Positions 43,307 to 51,446 of a DNA stretch of 64,000 nucleotides are shown here, piece by piece; positions within the stretch are counted from its first letter, which is position 1, and each line of letters starts with the position of its first letter. This DNA comes from Catalimonadaceae bacterium JC749 (GTDB lineage Bacteria; Bacteroidota; Bacteroidia; Cytophagales; Cyclobacteriaceae): the NCBI GenBank assembly GCA_021730635.1, contig JAJNNC010000001.1, positions 744,001 to 808,000 of the forward strand, read 5' to 3'. A model generated the notes under the pieces. The model did no database searches and was not told the DNA's origin. It saw only the letters and a program-made list of their open reading frames with translations. The translations under genes and the position numbers were made by a program.

Positions 43307-44686
43307 TTACGCACGATTGACAGAAGGGCTTACACTATCTTGCTGCTGGGATATAGGTTCTTTTTTCAGCACCCGGATTCTTTTGATTCTTTTATTATCT
43401 ACGGCTACTACTGTAAACACATACTTGTCGAATTCAATCTTTTCTCCCGCTCGAGGTAGTTTAGAATGCATTTCTAACAGCAGTCCACCCAGTGACTCAC
43501 TTTCCCCTTTTACACTTTCAAACAGAGATATATCTTCCTGGATAATTTTACAAAAGTCGTTTAAAGAAGTTCTACCTTCAAAGACATAAGTATTTTCATC
43601 CATTTTATTATAATGGACATCATTGTCATCAAACTCGTCGTTGATTTCCCCCACAATCTCCTCGATGATATCTTCCAGGGTGATCAGACCGGAAGTACCT
43701 CCGTATTCGTCTACAACAATAGCCATGTGGACTCTTCTCTCCTGAAAATCCCGCAACAAGGCATCAATTTTTTTGCTTTCAGGTACAAAAAAGCCTTTAT
43801 GCAATAATGTCTGCCACTCAAAGTTTTCTTCTCTATCCAGATAAGGCAGCAAATCCTTTACATATAAAATTCCTTCTATATTATCGATTGTTTCCCGGTA
43901 AATAGGAATACGGGAGTAACCACTTTTATTAATGCGGTCCATCAGATCATGAAAATCCATTTCATACTCGATGGCAGTGATTTCTAGACGGGAACGCATA
44001 ACTTGCTTTACAGAGAGTGTCCCAAAATTAACAATCCCCTTTAAAATCCCTTTCTCTTCTTCTGTAGCAGAGCTGTTACGGGTAGTAATTTCCAAAGCCT
44101 GATTTAGTTCGTCTACTGACACATTGTAGCCTTTTTTCTCCAGCCTTCGCTCTACTACATTACTGATAGACATAAGCAGAGACGCCAAAGGCTTTAAAAC
44201 ATTGCTGGCACCATTTAATATAGTAGCCGTTCTTTTAGCAAAAGGAAGAGAATAGTTGATTGCATATTGCTTTGGCAGTATCTCTCCAAAGAAAAGGATA
44301 GTCACTGTGACCACAGCCGTCAGAACAGCTATCAGTACACCTTCTGTACTTTTACCAAAATACCGCCAAGTAGCATAGGTGGACAAGGTAACAATAGCAA
44401 CATTTACCAGATTATTTAAAATCAGGATGGTAGCCAGTAATATTCTGGGTTTATCCAGCAACTTGATGATTTGTTGCTCAGCAGTCTTTTTACTATTGCG
44501 GCATTCTTCCATCTCATCTGATGTAAGAGAAAAGAAAGCTACTTCTGAACCTGAAATCATAGCAGAACAGAAGAGTAAGAAAACAATAGCCAAACCTACT
44601 GTGAAATAAAAGGTAACAGGAGCAGAAAAAATACCTGTTAAAATAAGTAAAACCTTCGGGAAAGGTTCATCTATGGATAAGTCCAA
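43307..44686 (-). CDS. gldE: GldE-like protein, CNNM/CBS/CorC_HlyC family
   Basis: A 459-residue inner-membrane protein. Residues about 20-200 are a DUF21 domain with four spans (FLLFCSAMISGSEVAFFSL). A CBS pair follows at about 215-340 (VKQVMRSRLEIT; VVDEYGGTSGLITLEDIIEEIVGEI). The end is a CorC_HlyC domain (SLGGLLLEMHSKLPRAGEKI). It follows ssb and mutY, the order known for gldE, so I call it GldE; such proteins are needed for gliding in Flavobacterium, but relatives also export Mg2+ or Co2+. The start is TTG at 44686; no ATG is in frame in front of the first span. Confidence 0.85.
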   Translation of the reverse strand: MDLSIDEPFPKVLLILTGIFSAPVTFYFTVGLAIVFLLFCSAMISGSEVAFFSLTSDEMEECRNSKKTAEQQIIKLLDKPRILLATILILNNLVNVAIVTLSTYATWRYFGKSTEGVLIAVLTAVVTVTILFFGEILPKQYAINYSLPFAKRTATILNGASNVLKPLASLLMSISNVVERRLEKKGYNVSVDELNQALEITTRNSSATEEEKGILKGIVNFGTLSVKQVMRSRLEITAIEYEMDFHDLMDRINKSGYSRIPIYRETIDNIEGILYVKDLLPYLDREENFEWQTLLHKGFFVPESKKIDALLRDFQERRVHMAIVVDEYGGTSGLITLEDIIEEIVGEINDEFDDNDVHYNKMDENTYVFEGRTSLNDFCKIIQEDISLFESVKGESESLGGLLLEMHSKLPRAGEKIEFDKYVFTVVAVDNKRIKRIRVLKKEPISQQQDSVSPSVNRA

Positions 44687-44709
44687 TGCAATTTTTTTTA
44701 GTTCAAAAA

Positions 44710-45159
44710 TTAAAAGGGCAGATCATCCATATCCGAATCATAACTATCCGGAGTAGATTGTGCCACTCCAGCACTCTGTTCAGATGCAGGTCTTGCCTGT
44801 GTTTTTGTCTCATTCATCGTCTCTTCATCACTTCTACCTCCAATAAAGGTCAGATTAGTGGCTCTGATACGTTTATCATAGCGGGTCACCCCATCTTTGT
44901 CCTGATATGTACTTGTTCTGATTTTGCCTTCAACATATACAGTTCTTCCTTTGGTAAGATATTTTTCACAAAGGTCGGCCAGCCTATCCCACAACTCTAC
45001 TCTATGCCACTCCGTTTGCTCATATCTTTCTCCATTTTTTGTATAAGACTCAGAAGTAGCTATACTGATATTTGCCACTTTAGATCCGCTTTCTAAATGC
45101 CTGATTTCAGGATCAGCACCCAAATTTCCTACTAAAATTACTTTATTAACTCCTGCCAT
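44710..45159 (-). CDS. ssb: Single-stranded DNA-binding protein
   Basis: A 149-residue OB-fold protein that covers single-stranded DNA in replication and repair. The N-terminus GVNKVILVGNLGADPEIR and EQTEWHRVELWDRLADLCEKYL are the classic segments. A low-complexity linker with Gln, Ser and Pro runs from about 105 to 140. The acidic tip ends in DMDDLPF, the partner-binding tail of SSB. It lies between mutY and gldE, 36 and 23 bases away. Confidence 0.97.
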   Translation of the reverse strand: MAGVNKVILVGNLGADPEIRHLESGSKVANISIATSESYTKNGERYEQTEWHRVELWDRLADLCEKYLTKGRTVYVEGKIRTSTYQDKDGVTRYDKRIRATNLTFIGGRSDEETMNETKTQARPASEQSAGVAQSTPDSYDSDMDDLPF

Positions 45160-45195
45160 AGGATTTAGTTATTTGATGTTACTATCTAAATTTAG

Positions 45196-46266
45196 CTAAA
45201 ATATTTCTTCGTACAAAAAGTTGTTGATCAAAATTGGTTTTGGCAAATTTTTTACTTCTTCCTTGGTGAACATTTTAAGCTGTTGTTCTGCTATCAAAGT
45301 GCCTGCCAGGCATGTTTCAGCTATATCTATAATATAAAATATGATAAATAATTGCTGGTGCGTCAGCTGATGTTTATATACTTTAGAGACTTCTATGGAT
45401 ACTCCTTTCTGTGTAAGAAACTGCATAATCTGCTCATTTTCCATTAAATTTTCTAAAGTTTTGTCTGCCGAACTTTCCAAGAGATAAAAATCAAATAACC
45501 CTGACCATATATCTTTTCCGACACGTTGTCGCATCCACAAGCTGCCATTCTGGCGGATAACAAAGTAATGCAAAAATCGCTGTTTGATCTTTAACCTCTT
45601 TACCTTGACCGGCAATTCTCTTTGTTTGCCATGCTCATAAGCATAGCACATTGTATTGAGCGGACAAAGCAAACAGGCTGGGGTAAGGGGGGTGCATTGC
45701 AAGGCACCAAACTCCATGATGGCTTGGTTATAGACATCGGCCTGGCCTTTTGGCACTAAACGGGCCGCCAACTGGCGAAATTTTTTCTGTCCGGATCCGG
45801 AAGCTATATCTTCTTTCACACCGAAAACTCTGGACAATACGCGGTAAACATTCCCATCCACCACAGGTACTGTCTCATTAAATGAAAAGGAGGCAATGGC
45901 CGCTGCCGTATAGACACCTATTCCTTTTAGCTTAAGAAGTTCGCTATAACTTTCAGGAAATTTACCCTGGTATTGATCTACTATCACTTTTGCACAGGCA
46001 TGAAGGTTCCTGGCACGAGAATAGTATCCCAGTCCCTGCCATAACCTCAATACTTCCTGCTCTGATGCGGCAGCTAAATCGTAAATAGTAGGAAAAGCCT
46101 GAACAAACTTATGAAAATAAGGTAAGCCCTGAGCCACTCTGGTTTGCTGTAATATTACCTCGGAAAGCCATATTAAATAGGGATTTTTCGTATGGCGCCA
46201 AGGCAATCTACGTTTGTGCTTTTGATACCAATCCATCAACTGTTTGGCAAAATAAGCTTCTTCCAA
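45196..46266 (-). CDS. mutY: A/G-specific adenine glycosylase
   Basis: A 356-residue repair enzyme that removes adenine opposite 8-oxoguanine. Catalytic Glu is in LSEVILQQTRV near residue 35; LKGIGVYTAAAIASF is the helix-hairpin-helix; the catalytic Asp is in VPVVDGNVYRVL. C-x6-C-x2-C-x5-C (CTPLTPACLLCPLNTMC) binds a [4Fe-4S] cluster. The C-terminal 120 residues are the NUDIX-like domain that reads 8-oxoG. The most suitable start is TTG at 46266, since the family has 8 to 10 residues before the LMDWYQKHKRRLPWR segment. It is divergent from HU across 150 bases. Confidence 0.95.
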   Translation of the reverse strand: MEEAYFAKQLMDWYQKHKRRLPWRHTKNPYLIWLSEVILQQTRVAQGLPYFHKFVQAFPTIYDLAAASEQEVLRLWQGLGYYSRARNLHACAKVIVDQYQGKFPESYSELLKLKGIGVYTAAAIASFSFNETVPVVDGNVYRVLSRVFGVKEDIASGSGQKKFRQLAARLVPKGQADVYNQAIMEFGALQCTPLTPACLLCPLNTMCYAYEHGKQRELPVKVKRLKIKQRFLHYFVIRQNGSLWMRQRVGKDIWSGLFDFYLLESSADKTLENLMENEQIMQFLTQKGVSIEVSKVYKHQLTHQQLFIIFYIIDIAETCLAGTLIAEQQLKMFTKEEVKNLPKPILINNFLYEEIF

Positions 46267-46416
46267 TGTAAACGGATGATTATTAAGAATTTATAAGTAC
46301 GCGTGTAAGCTATAAACAATCAGTTTTTGTTTCTTTTGTTTTCTAATTTACCATTTAGCATTAAATTTACAGCTTGAAAATAAATTAGATTCATTAAAAC
46401 CAAACTAATAAGGAAC

Positions 46417-46728
46417 GTGACTAAAGCAGAAGTAGTTCAGCAAATCGCTGAAAAGACCGGAATAGATAAAGCAGATGTTTACACGACGGTAGAGGCTTTT
46501 TTCAATGTGGTGAAAAACTCTATGGCCAGTGGCGACAATATTTATGTAAGAGGATTTGGCAGTTTTGTAAATAAAAAGAGAGCCCGCAAAGTAGGAAGAA
46601 ATATTTCTAAAAACACAGCCATTATCATTGACGAACATTACGTTCCTAGCTTCAAGCCCTCCAAAGTTTTTGTTGAAAAAATTAAAAACAGCAATAAACT
46701 AAAGGAAAAAGTAACGGAACCTAGCTAA
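46417..46728 (+). CDS. HU/IHF-family DNA-binding protein
   Basis: A 103-residue nucleoid protein that bends DNA as a dimer. TKAEVVQQIAEKTGIDKADV forms the helical core; YVRGFGSFVNKKRARKVGRN is the IHF/HU signature with the beginning of the DNA-grasping arms, and the Pro in the arm tip is in HYVPSFKPSK. The Lys-rich tail (KNSNKLKEKV) is slightly longer than in E. coli. The start is GTG at 46417, with AAGGA 6 bases upstream. It starts a plus-strand series that leads to the RNase E/G gene. Confidence 0.93.
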   Translation: MTKAEVVQQIAEKTGIDKADVYTTVEAFFNVVKNSMASGDNIYVRGFGSFVNKKRARKVGRNISKNTAIIIDEHYVPSFKPSKVFVEKIKNSNKLKEKVTEPS

Positions 46729-46777
46729 ACTTTCTAACGCTTATTGATGTTGGTGTACGGAAAGTACTTAACATGGT

Positions 46778-47629
46778 ATGAGGAAAAAACAAATATTGGT
46801 AAGCGTAGTAGCCGTAGCGGCCATAGGAGTTCTGCTTGGTTTGCCTAAGATAGTAGTGGATAACGATGGCCGCAACAATAATTTAGAGTCACGTCAGGAT
46901 GAAGCGGCTATGACAGAAGAACCAGTAGTTACTAACAATACCACTGCTGGTGCCAATCCTCACAGCGTTAAAATCCCTGAAGATATACGGTCAAAGATTG
47001 ACAGTTTAAGAGAAGGGTATAAAAGTAGTGCAAATTCAGAAAAAAGTGCTACTTTTGCGAATTCTTTGATGGCTGCTTATCAGAGTGTTGACTTTTTGGA
47101 CAGTGCTGCCTGGTACGCCGAACAAGTGGCAATTCAAAGCAATGGTCTAAAAGATCAGAAAAAAGCAGGAGATCTGTATTATGAAGCGTTTACCCATGCG
47201 GTAGATGCCCAAAAAGCCGAAGCGCTGGGTACTAAAGCCAGATTCTTTTATGAAGAAGTACTGGAGGCTAACCCTAATGATTTTGACTCTAAGACAAAGG
47301 TAGCCATGACGTATGTATCTACTTCCAACCCTATGAAGGGTATCAGCATGCTGAGAGAAGTGTTGGAAAAAGATGAAAACAATGAGTTAGCTATTTTTAA
47401 TTTAGGGTTGCTCTCATTGCAATCCAGCCAATATAAAAAAGCGGCTGAACGCTTTGAGAAGCTGATTTCTCTTAATCCTGATCATCTTCAGGCGCAATAT
47501 TGGTTAGGAGTCAGCTATTTTGAATCAGGGGACAAGCAAAAAGCGAAAGCACAATTTGAAAAAGTGAAGAAAATGGATGCTGACCCTGAAATTGTAGCTA
47601 GTGCCGATAACTACCTCAGCAGAATCTAA
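46778..47629 (+). CDS. TPR-repeat protein, membrane-anchored
   Basis: A 283-residue protein with an N-terminal hydrophobic segment (QILVSVVAVAAIGVLLGL) that would anchor it or be cleaved. A low-complexity linker of about 40 residues is followed by helices and then at least three TPR units (residues about 155-275: AIFNLGLLSLQSSQYKKAAERF; AQYWLGVSYFESGDKQKAKAQF). The HU, TPR, RNase E/G order is conserved in Bacteroidota. The partner protein is not known. It lies 49 bases after HU and probably faces the periplasm. Confidence 0.8.
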   Translation: MRKKQILVSVVAVAAIGVLLGLPKIVVDNDGRNNNLESRQDEAAMTEEPVVTNNTTAGANPHSVKIPEDIRSKIDSLREGYKSSANSEKSATFANSLMAAYQSVDFLDSAAWYAEQVAIQSNGLKDQKKAGDLYYEAFTHAVDAQKAEALGTKARFFYEEVLEANPNDFDSKTKVAMTYVSTSNPMKGISMLREVLEKDENNELAIFNLGLLSLQSSQYKKAAERFEKLISLNPDHLQAQYWLGVSYFESGDKQKAKAQFEKVKKMDADPEIVASADNYLSRI

Positions 47630-47688
47630 AAAGATCTGCTCATTTGACATTTATAAAATATTTGTTTCACATTAAAAACATAAAGATT

Positions 47689-47778
47689 ATGCCTTGTGGT
47701 AAAAAAAGAAAGAGACACAAAATTGCTACACACAAAAGAAAAAAGAGACTGAGAAAAAACAGACATAAAAAGAAGTAA
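47689..47778 (+). CDS. COX24/AURKAIP1-like mini-protein
   Basis: A 29-residue frame, ATG to TAA, of extreme basic composition: MPCGKKRKRH, then KIATHKRKKR, then LRKNRHKKK. Exactly this kind of sequence is found in Bacteroidota and resembles the conserved motif of mitochondrial small-subunit protein mS38 (AURKAIP1/Cox24), which binds rRNA. A ribosomal role is therefore likely, but inferred. The place, between the TPR gene and RNase E/G, fits the conserved context. AT-rich DNA around it and a weak hairpin after it suggest its own short transcript or a processed one. Confidence 0.85.
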   Translation: MPCGKKRKRHKIATHKRKKRLRKNRHKKK

Positions 47779-47865
47779 ATAACTTCTATTTTGTAGAATA
47801 ACCATCCAGAGAATAAAGATGGCGGTTGATCTATAGCAAATCCATCTTACTTATTTTTAATATAT

Positions 47866-47891
47866 AGGCTACCATCTATCTGGTAGCTTTT
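47866..47891 (+). terminator. Weak terminator before RNase E/G gene
   Basis: GCTACC (47868-47873) and GGTAGC (47882-47887) pair around an 8-base loop, followed by TTTT. The stem is only 6 bp, so it may attenuate rather than stop transcription. Confidence 0.5.
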
Positions 47892-47921
47892 CGTGTTTGT
47901 TTTAACTAAAATAATAATCCG

Positions 47922-49475
47922 TTGAGTAATGAATTAGTCATCAATTCAACTCAAGATGGATGTCGTATAGCCCTTTTAAAGGATAAAAGTCTCGTTGAGT
48001 TTCATCATGATGTTGATGCAAACAAATTTACAGTTGGTGATATCTATTTAGGTTCGGTCAAAAAAGTAGTACAAGGGCTTAATGCTGCTTTTATTGACAT
48101 AGGTTATGAAAAAGATGCATTCTTACATTACCTGGATCTTGGCCCTCAGATTAAAACACTAAATAAATTCACCAAAAATACGCTTAGTAATAAGATAAAT
48201 ACGCATCATCTGGGCAAGATAACCCCGGAATCTGATATTGATAAATTAGGAAAAATCAATCAGGTTCTTGGAAAAAATCAGCCTGTTTTGGTGCAGGTAG
48301 TAAAAGAGCCTATATCTACAAAAGGGCCGCGATTATCCTGTGAGTTGTCTATTGCCGGGAGATATTTAATCCTAGTGCCTTTTTCAAATGTTGTTAATAT
48401 CTCCAAGAAAATAGTCAGTAAAACTGAAAGAAAAAGGCTGTCCCGCTTAATATCATCTATTAAGCCAGAAGGCTTCGGCATTATCATCAGAACTGTAGCA
48501 GAAGGAAAAGACGTAGCAGAATTGGACAGAGACCTCAGAAACCTGATGAGAACCTGGGCAGAAGGAGTCAAAAAACTCAAAACTGCCAAACCCAGGGATA
48601 AAATCATAGGCGAAATGAGCCGAGCTTCCTCTCTACTCAGAGATATGCTCAATGAGTCTTTTGATAGCATTATCACCGATGATGATGAAATTTACGAAGA
48701 GGTAAAATCTTATATCAAGTCCATTGCACCGGAAAAAGAGAAAATTGTAAAAAACTACAATGGAAAGGTTAAACTCTTCGAGAATTTTGGTATTGAAAAG
48801 CAGCTCAAATCACTGTTTGGCCAATCTGTAAGCGTGCCGGGAGGGGGCTATCTGATTATTGAACACACGGAGGCATTACACGTTATTGATGTGAATAGCG
48901 GTAACAAATCCAACTCTGAGTCAGATCAGGAAACAACAGCACTCAATGTCAATTTGCAGGCAGTGAGTGAAATTGCCCGTCAGTTGCGCTTACGTGATAT
49001 GGGAGGCATCATTGTGATTGACTTCATCGATATGCGCCATGCTGATAATAAAAAAGCAGTATATGATAAGATGAAGGAGGAGATGAGAAATGACCGCGCC
49101 AAACATACCATTCTACCGCTGACAAAATTCGGGTTGATGCAGATTACCCGTCAAAGGGTACGTCCGGAACTGAATATTGCAACTACTGAAATTTGTCCAA
49201 CCTGCGGTGGTGCGGGTAAAGTGGCACCAACGGTATTGGTTTCCGATCAGATTGAGCGCAACATTGAATATGTGCTAATAAAGCAAAATGAAAAACATTT
49301 GTCAGTTTCGCTGCATCCCTACTTACATGCTTATTTTACTAAGGGGTTCCCTTCAAGACAGTGGAAATGGCTTTTAAAATACAAACGTTGGGTTAATCTG
49401 GAAATAGACTCTTCTTTAGGGCTTGTTGATTACCAGTTTCGTAATAAAACAGGAGAAATCATAGAACTATCCTAA
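47922..49475 (+). CDS. Ribonuclease E/G family protein
   Basis: A 517-residue endoribonuclease. Residues about 35-130 are an S1 RNA-binding domain (VGDIYLGSVKKVVQGLNAAFIDIGYEKDAFLH). The catalytic DNase I-like part contains HVIDVNSGNKS and IIVIDFIDM, with the two Mg2+-binding Asp residues. CPTCGGAGKV is the zinc-link motif that joins dimers in RNase E/G. The length matches RNase G and lacks the long RNase E scaffold. The start is TTG at 47922. A clear terminator follows the stop codon. Confidence 0.93.
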   Translation: MSNELVINSTQDGCRIALLKDKSLVEFHHDVDANKFTVGDIYLGSVKKVVQGLNAAFIDIGYEKDAFLHYLDLGPQIKTLNKFTKNTLSNKINTHHLGKITPESDIDKLGKINQVLGKNQPVLVQVVKEPISTKGPRLSCELSIAGRYLILVPFSNVVNISKKIVSKTERKRLSRLISSIKPEGFGIIIRTVAEGKDVAELDRDLRNLMRTWAEGVKKLKTAKPRDKIIGEMSRASSLLRDMLNESFDSIITDDDEIYEEVKSYIKSIAPEKEKIVKNYNGKVKLFENFGIEKQLKSLFGQSVSVPGGGYLIIEHTEALHVIDVNSGNKSNSESDQETTALNVNLQAVSEIARQLRLRDMGGIIVIDFIDMRHADNKKAVYDKMKEEMRNDRAKHTILPLTKFGLMQITRQRVRPELNIATTEICPTCGGAGKVAPTVLVSDQIERNIEYVLIKQNEKHLSVSLHPYLHAYFTKGFPSRQWKWLLKYKRWVNLEIDSSLGLVDYQFRNKTGEIIELS

Positions 49476-49494
49476 AACGCAAAACCTTTCCCAG

Positions 49495-49519
49495 ACCCGG
49501 CAATCGCCGGGTTTTTTTT
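49495..49519 (+). terminator. Terminator of the RNase E/G gene
   Basis: ACCCGGC (49495-49501) and GCCGGGT (49506-49512) form a GC-rich 7-bp stem with an AATC loop and eight T residues directly after. It begins 20 bases after the stop codon. Confidence 0.95.
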
Positions 49520-49601
49520 GCAAATGCGAAAAACTTTCAAACTAAATACAACATTTAACGTTCTTAAAAAAAGTATTATTACTCAAATTAAGTATATCAC
49601 T

Positions 49602-49988
49602 ATGAAAATCAAGATAAATGAAATACCCTTCTTAGAAAACGGACGCCATTCTGTTATGATCACAGAGATTAATGATGGAACCAGCGAACATAAAGGAATT
49701 CCTTTTTTCACCTGCCGTTTTGAAAATGAGGAAGGATTTGCCACTCAACGTTTTTACCGGTCAAAACCAGGAATGCCTATTATAGCGTCTCTTTTCCGGG
49801 CTGTAGGATTAGAAGTCAAAGAGGGAGATACACTGGATACTAAGCAATTACTTCATAAACAACTTTCCATAGAAGTCAGTGAGCGTACGTACCAGGATCC
49901 TACCACGGGTAAAGAGAAAACAATTAAAGAAGCGACCCACTTTAGAAAAGCAGGAGAAGCTGATACTTCTCAGGCTACACAGTCATAG
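49602..49988 (+). CDS. Small conserved-looking protein of unknown function
   Basis: I do not recognise this gene with certainty. The start MKIKINEIP at 49602 gives 128 residues; the longer frame from 49518 starts inside the terminator tail and has no protein character there. It is soluble and beta-rich, with NGRHSVMITEINDGTSEHKG at the front, TCRFENEEGFATQRFY in the middle and a basic region near KQLSIEVSERTYQDPTTGKEKT. This has some likeness to the DUF669 or phage single-strand-binding type of OB-fold proteins, which is a weak impression. It stands alone between a terminator and the divergent-end MgtC gene. Confidence 0.6.
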   Translation: MKIKINEIPFLENGRHSVMITEINDGTSEHKGIPFFTCRFENEEGFATQRFYRSKPGMPIIASLFRAVGLEVKEGDTLDTKQLLHKQLSIEVSERTYQDPTTGKEKTIKEATHFRKAGEADTSQATQS

Positions 49989-50123
49989 TGCCTGACTAAA
50001 CAGTACTCATAAAAAATTAACCCAGAAGGATGTGGATAGAAAAATTCATTTTCTGACCATATGATTGTTCCCGACGAAGGATAGCCTGCCTGAGAATTAT
50101 TGGCAAAAATCTATCTCAGCACG

Positions 50124-50585
50124 CTAAGATTTTGGTTTTATATAGCGGAAAATGTAGTTCACCAATATAACTATCAAAGTTACTCCTACAGCCAAAATGT
50201 ATTGTCTGAAACCAACACTGATTCCTATACCAGCAGAAAAAAGAATAGTAGCGGCTGTGGTCAGATAAGCGATATCTTTTCCGTGTTCCTGTTTGACAAT
50301 GGTGCCTGCTCCAATAAAGCTAATCCCAAGAATGATAGCCTGGATAACCCGGATAGGATCTGCATCGATAATATCTCCGTACATCGCTACAAATCTGGTA
50401 ACAGCAAATTCGGCCAGCCTCACCAACAAAGCAGAGGCTCCTCCGACAATCATTTGGGTTCTGAGGCCGGCAGGTTTATTGTGAACTTCACGTTCATAGC
50501 CAACAGCCCCGGACAGTACACAGGCAATGAATACATCTAACAAAGAAAAAAGTTGATCTTCATAATTCCCAAAAATCATAGTCAT
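50124..50585 (-). CDS. MgtC/SapB-family membrane protein
   Basis: A 153-residue inner-membrane protein with four spans. CVLSGAVGYEREVHNKPAGLRT near residue 20 is the MgtC signature, and GISFIGAGTIVKQ near residue 90 is the second. It lacks the extra C-terminal cytoplasmic domain of Salmonella MgtC, so it is the short SapB-like type. Such proteins relate to Mg2+ limitation and membrane potential, but the role here is not shown. The second in-frame Met (MIFGN at 50579) is also a possible start. A Crp/Fnr gene lies 40 bases upstream on the same strand. Confidence 0.9.
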   Translation of the reverse strand: MTMIFGNYEDQLFSLLDVFIACVLSGAVGYEREVHNKPAGLRTQMIVGGASALLVRLAEFAVTRFVAMYGDIIDADPIRVIQAIILGISFIGAGTIVKQEHGKDIAYLTTAATILFSAGIGISVGFRQYILAVGVTLIVILVNYIFRYIKPKS

Positions 50586-50625
50586 CTACTATATTGGATG
50601 TGAAACTAATTCATTGTTGGAAAAG

Positions 50626-51306
50626 CTATTTTAACTTTTCTATGTCTCTGATTAATATTTTTCTGCGGTCAAAGTTAATAATGTTTTTTTCCTTCAACTC
50701 ATTGAGAATAGTAGTCACTGTTTGCCGGGAGGTTCCGGTCAGGCTGGCAATATCCTGGTGTTTTAGATAGTTTTTTATCAATGTCTCGTATCCTACTTTT
50801 TGCCCTTTTTCCATAGCCATATCTCTAAGAAATTCAACAACGCGCGTACGGGCATCTTTAGACACCAGTAATTCTATTCTTCTCTCTAATTTACGCATCC
50901 GGTCACCTACCATCTTGAAAATTTTAAGATTTAGTTCCTGATCATCCGCCATCAACATTTGCATATCTTTGATGGTCATGGGGCAGATCGTGGTGACATC
51001 ATCCAATGCCTGGGCAAAATCACGGTGATTGGCTTCTCCCGTTAAGGCCAGTTCACCAAAGATTTCACCTGCAGTAAGAATAATCTTGACAATCTCTTTT
51101 CCGTCTTCCGAATAAGAGCCTATTTTCACTCGTCCTTCTTTTACAATATAGATATGTTCGGATGGTTCACCAGTAAAATAAATAAACGCTCCCTTTTTAT
51201 AGGTCTTATGAGGAATTTGATGCTGTAACTCTACAATCTTCTGAGGGCAGAAAATATTGACAAAGTTGACATTCTCAAAATACCATAAACCACTCCTGTT
51301 TTTCAT
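50626..51306 (-). CDS. Crp/Fnr-family transcriptional regulator
   Basis: A 226-residue cytoplasmic regulator. Residues about 30-140 are a cyclic-nucleotide-binding-like domain (GAFIYFTGEPSEHIYIVKEGRVKI; GEIFGELALTG) and the helix-turn-helix near 175-195 is DIASLTGTSRQTVTTILNEL. The phosphate-binding Arg of true cAMP receptors is absent: after GELALTG comes EANHRD, so the ligand may differ or be none. There is no N-terminal Cys cluster as in Fnr. It precedes the MgtC-like gene but its targets are unknown. Confidence 0.88.
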   Translation of the reverse strand: MKNRSGLWYFENVNFVNIFCPQKIVELQHQIPHKTYKKGAFIYFTGEPSEHIYIVKEGRVKIGSYSEDGKEIVKIILTAGEIFGELALTGEANHRDFAQALDDVTTICPMTIKDMQMLMADDQELNLKIFKMVGDRMRKLERRIELLVSKDARTRVVEFLRDMAMEKGQKVGYETLIKNYLKHQDIASLTGTSRQTVTTILNELKEKNIINFDRRKILIRDIEKLK

Positions 51307-51446
51307 TTCGGTTCTGTTTTAAGTAAAAACTGTGTATCCTCTATGGATAGGTATGTTTCTACGGATGAAGCAGTAAGCTACCAATAGGCTCATTTATTAT
51401 TTTGTCCTATACCCACTACTAAGTTGTTGAGAAAAGTGATGCGTCA

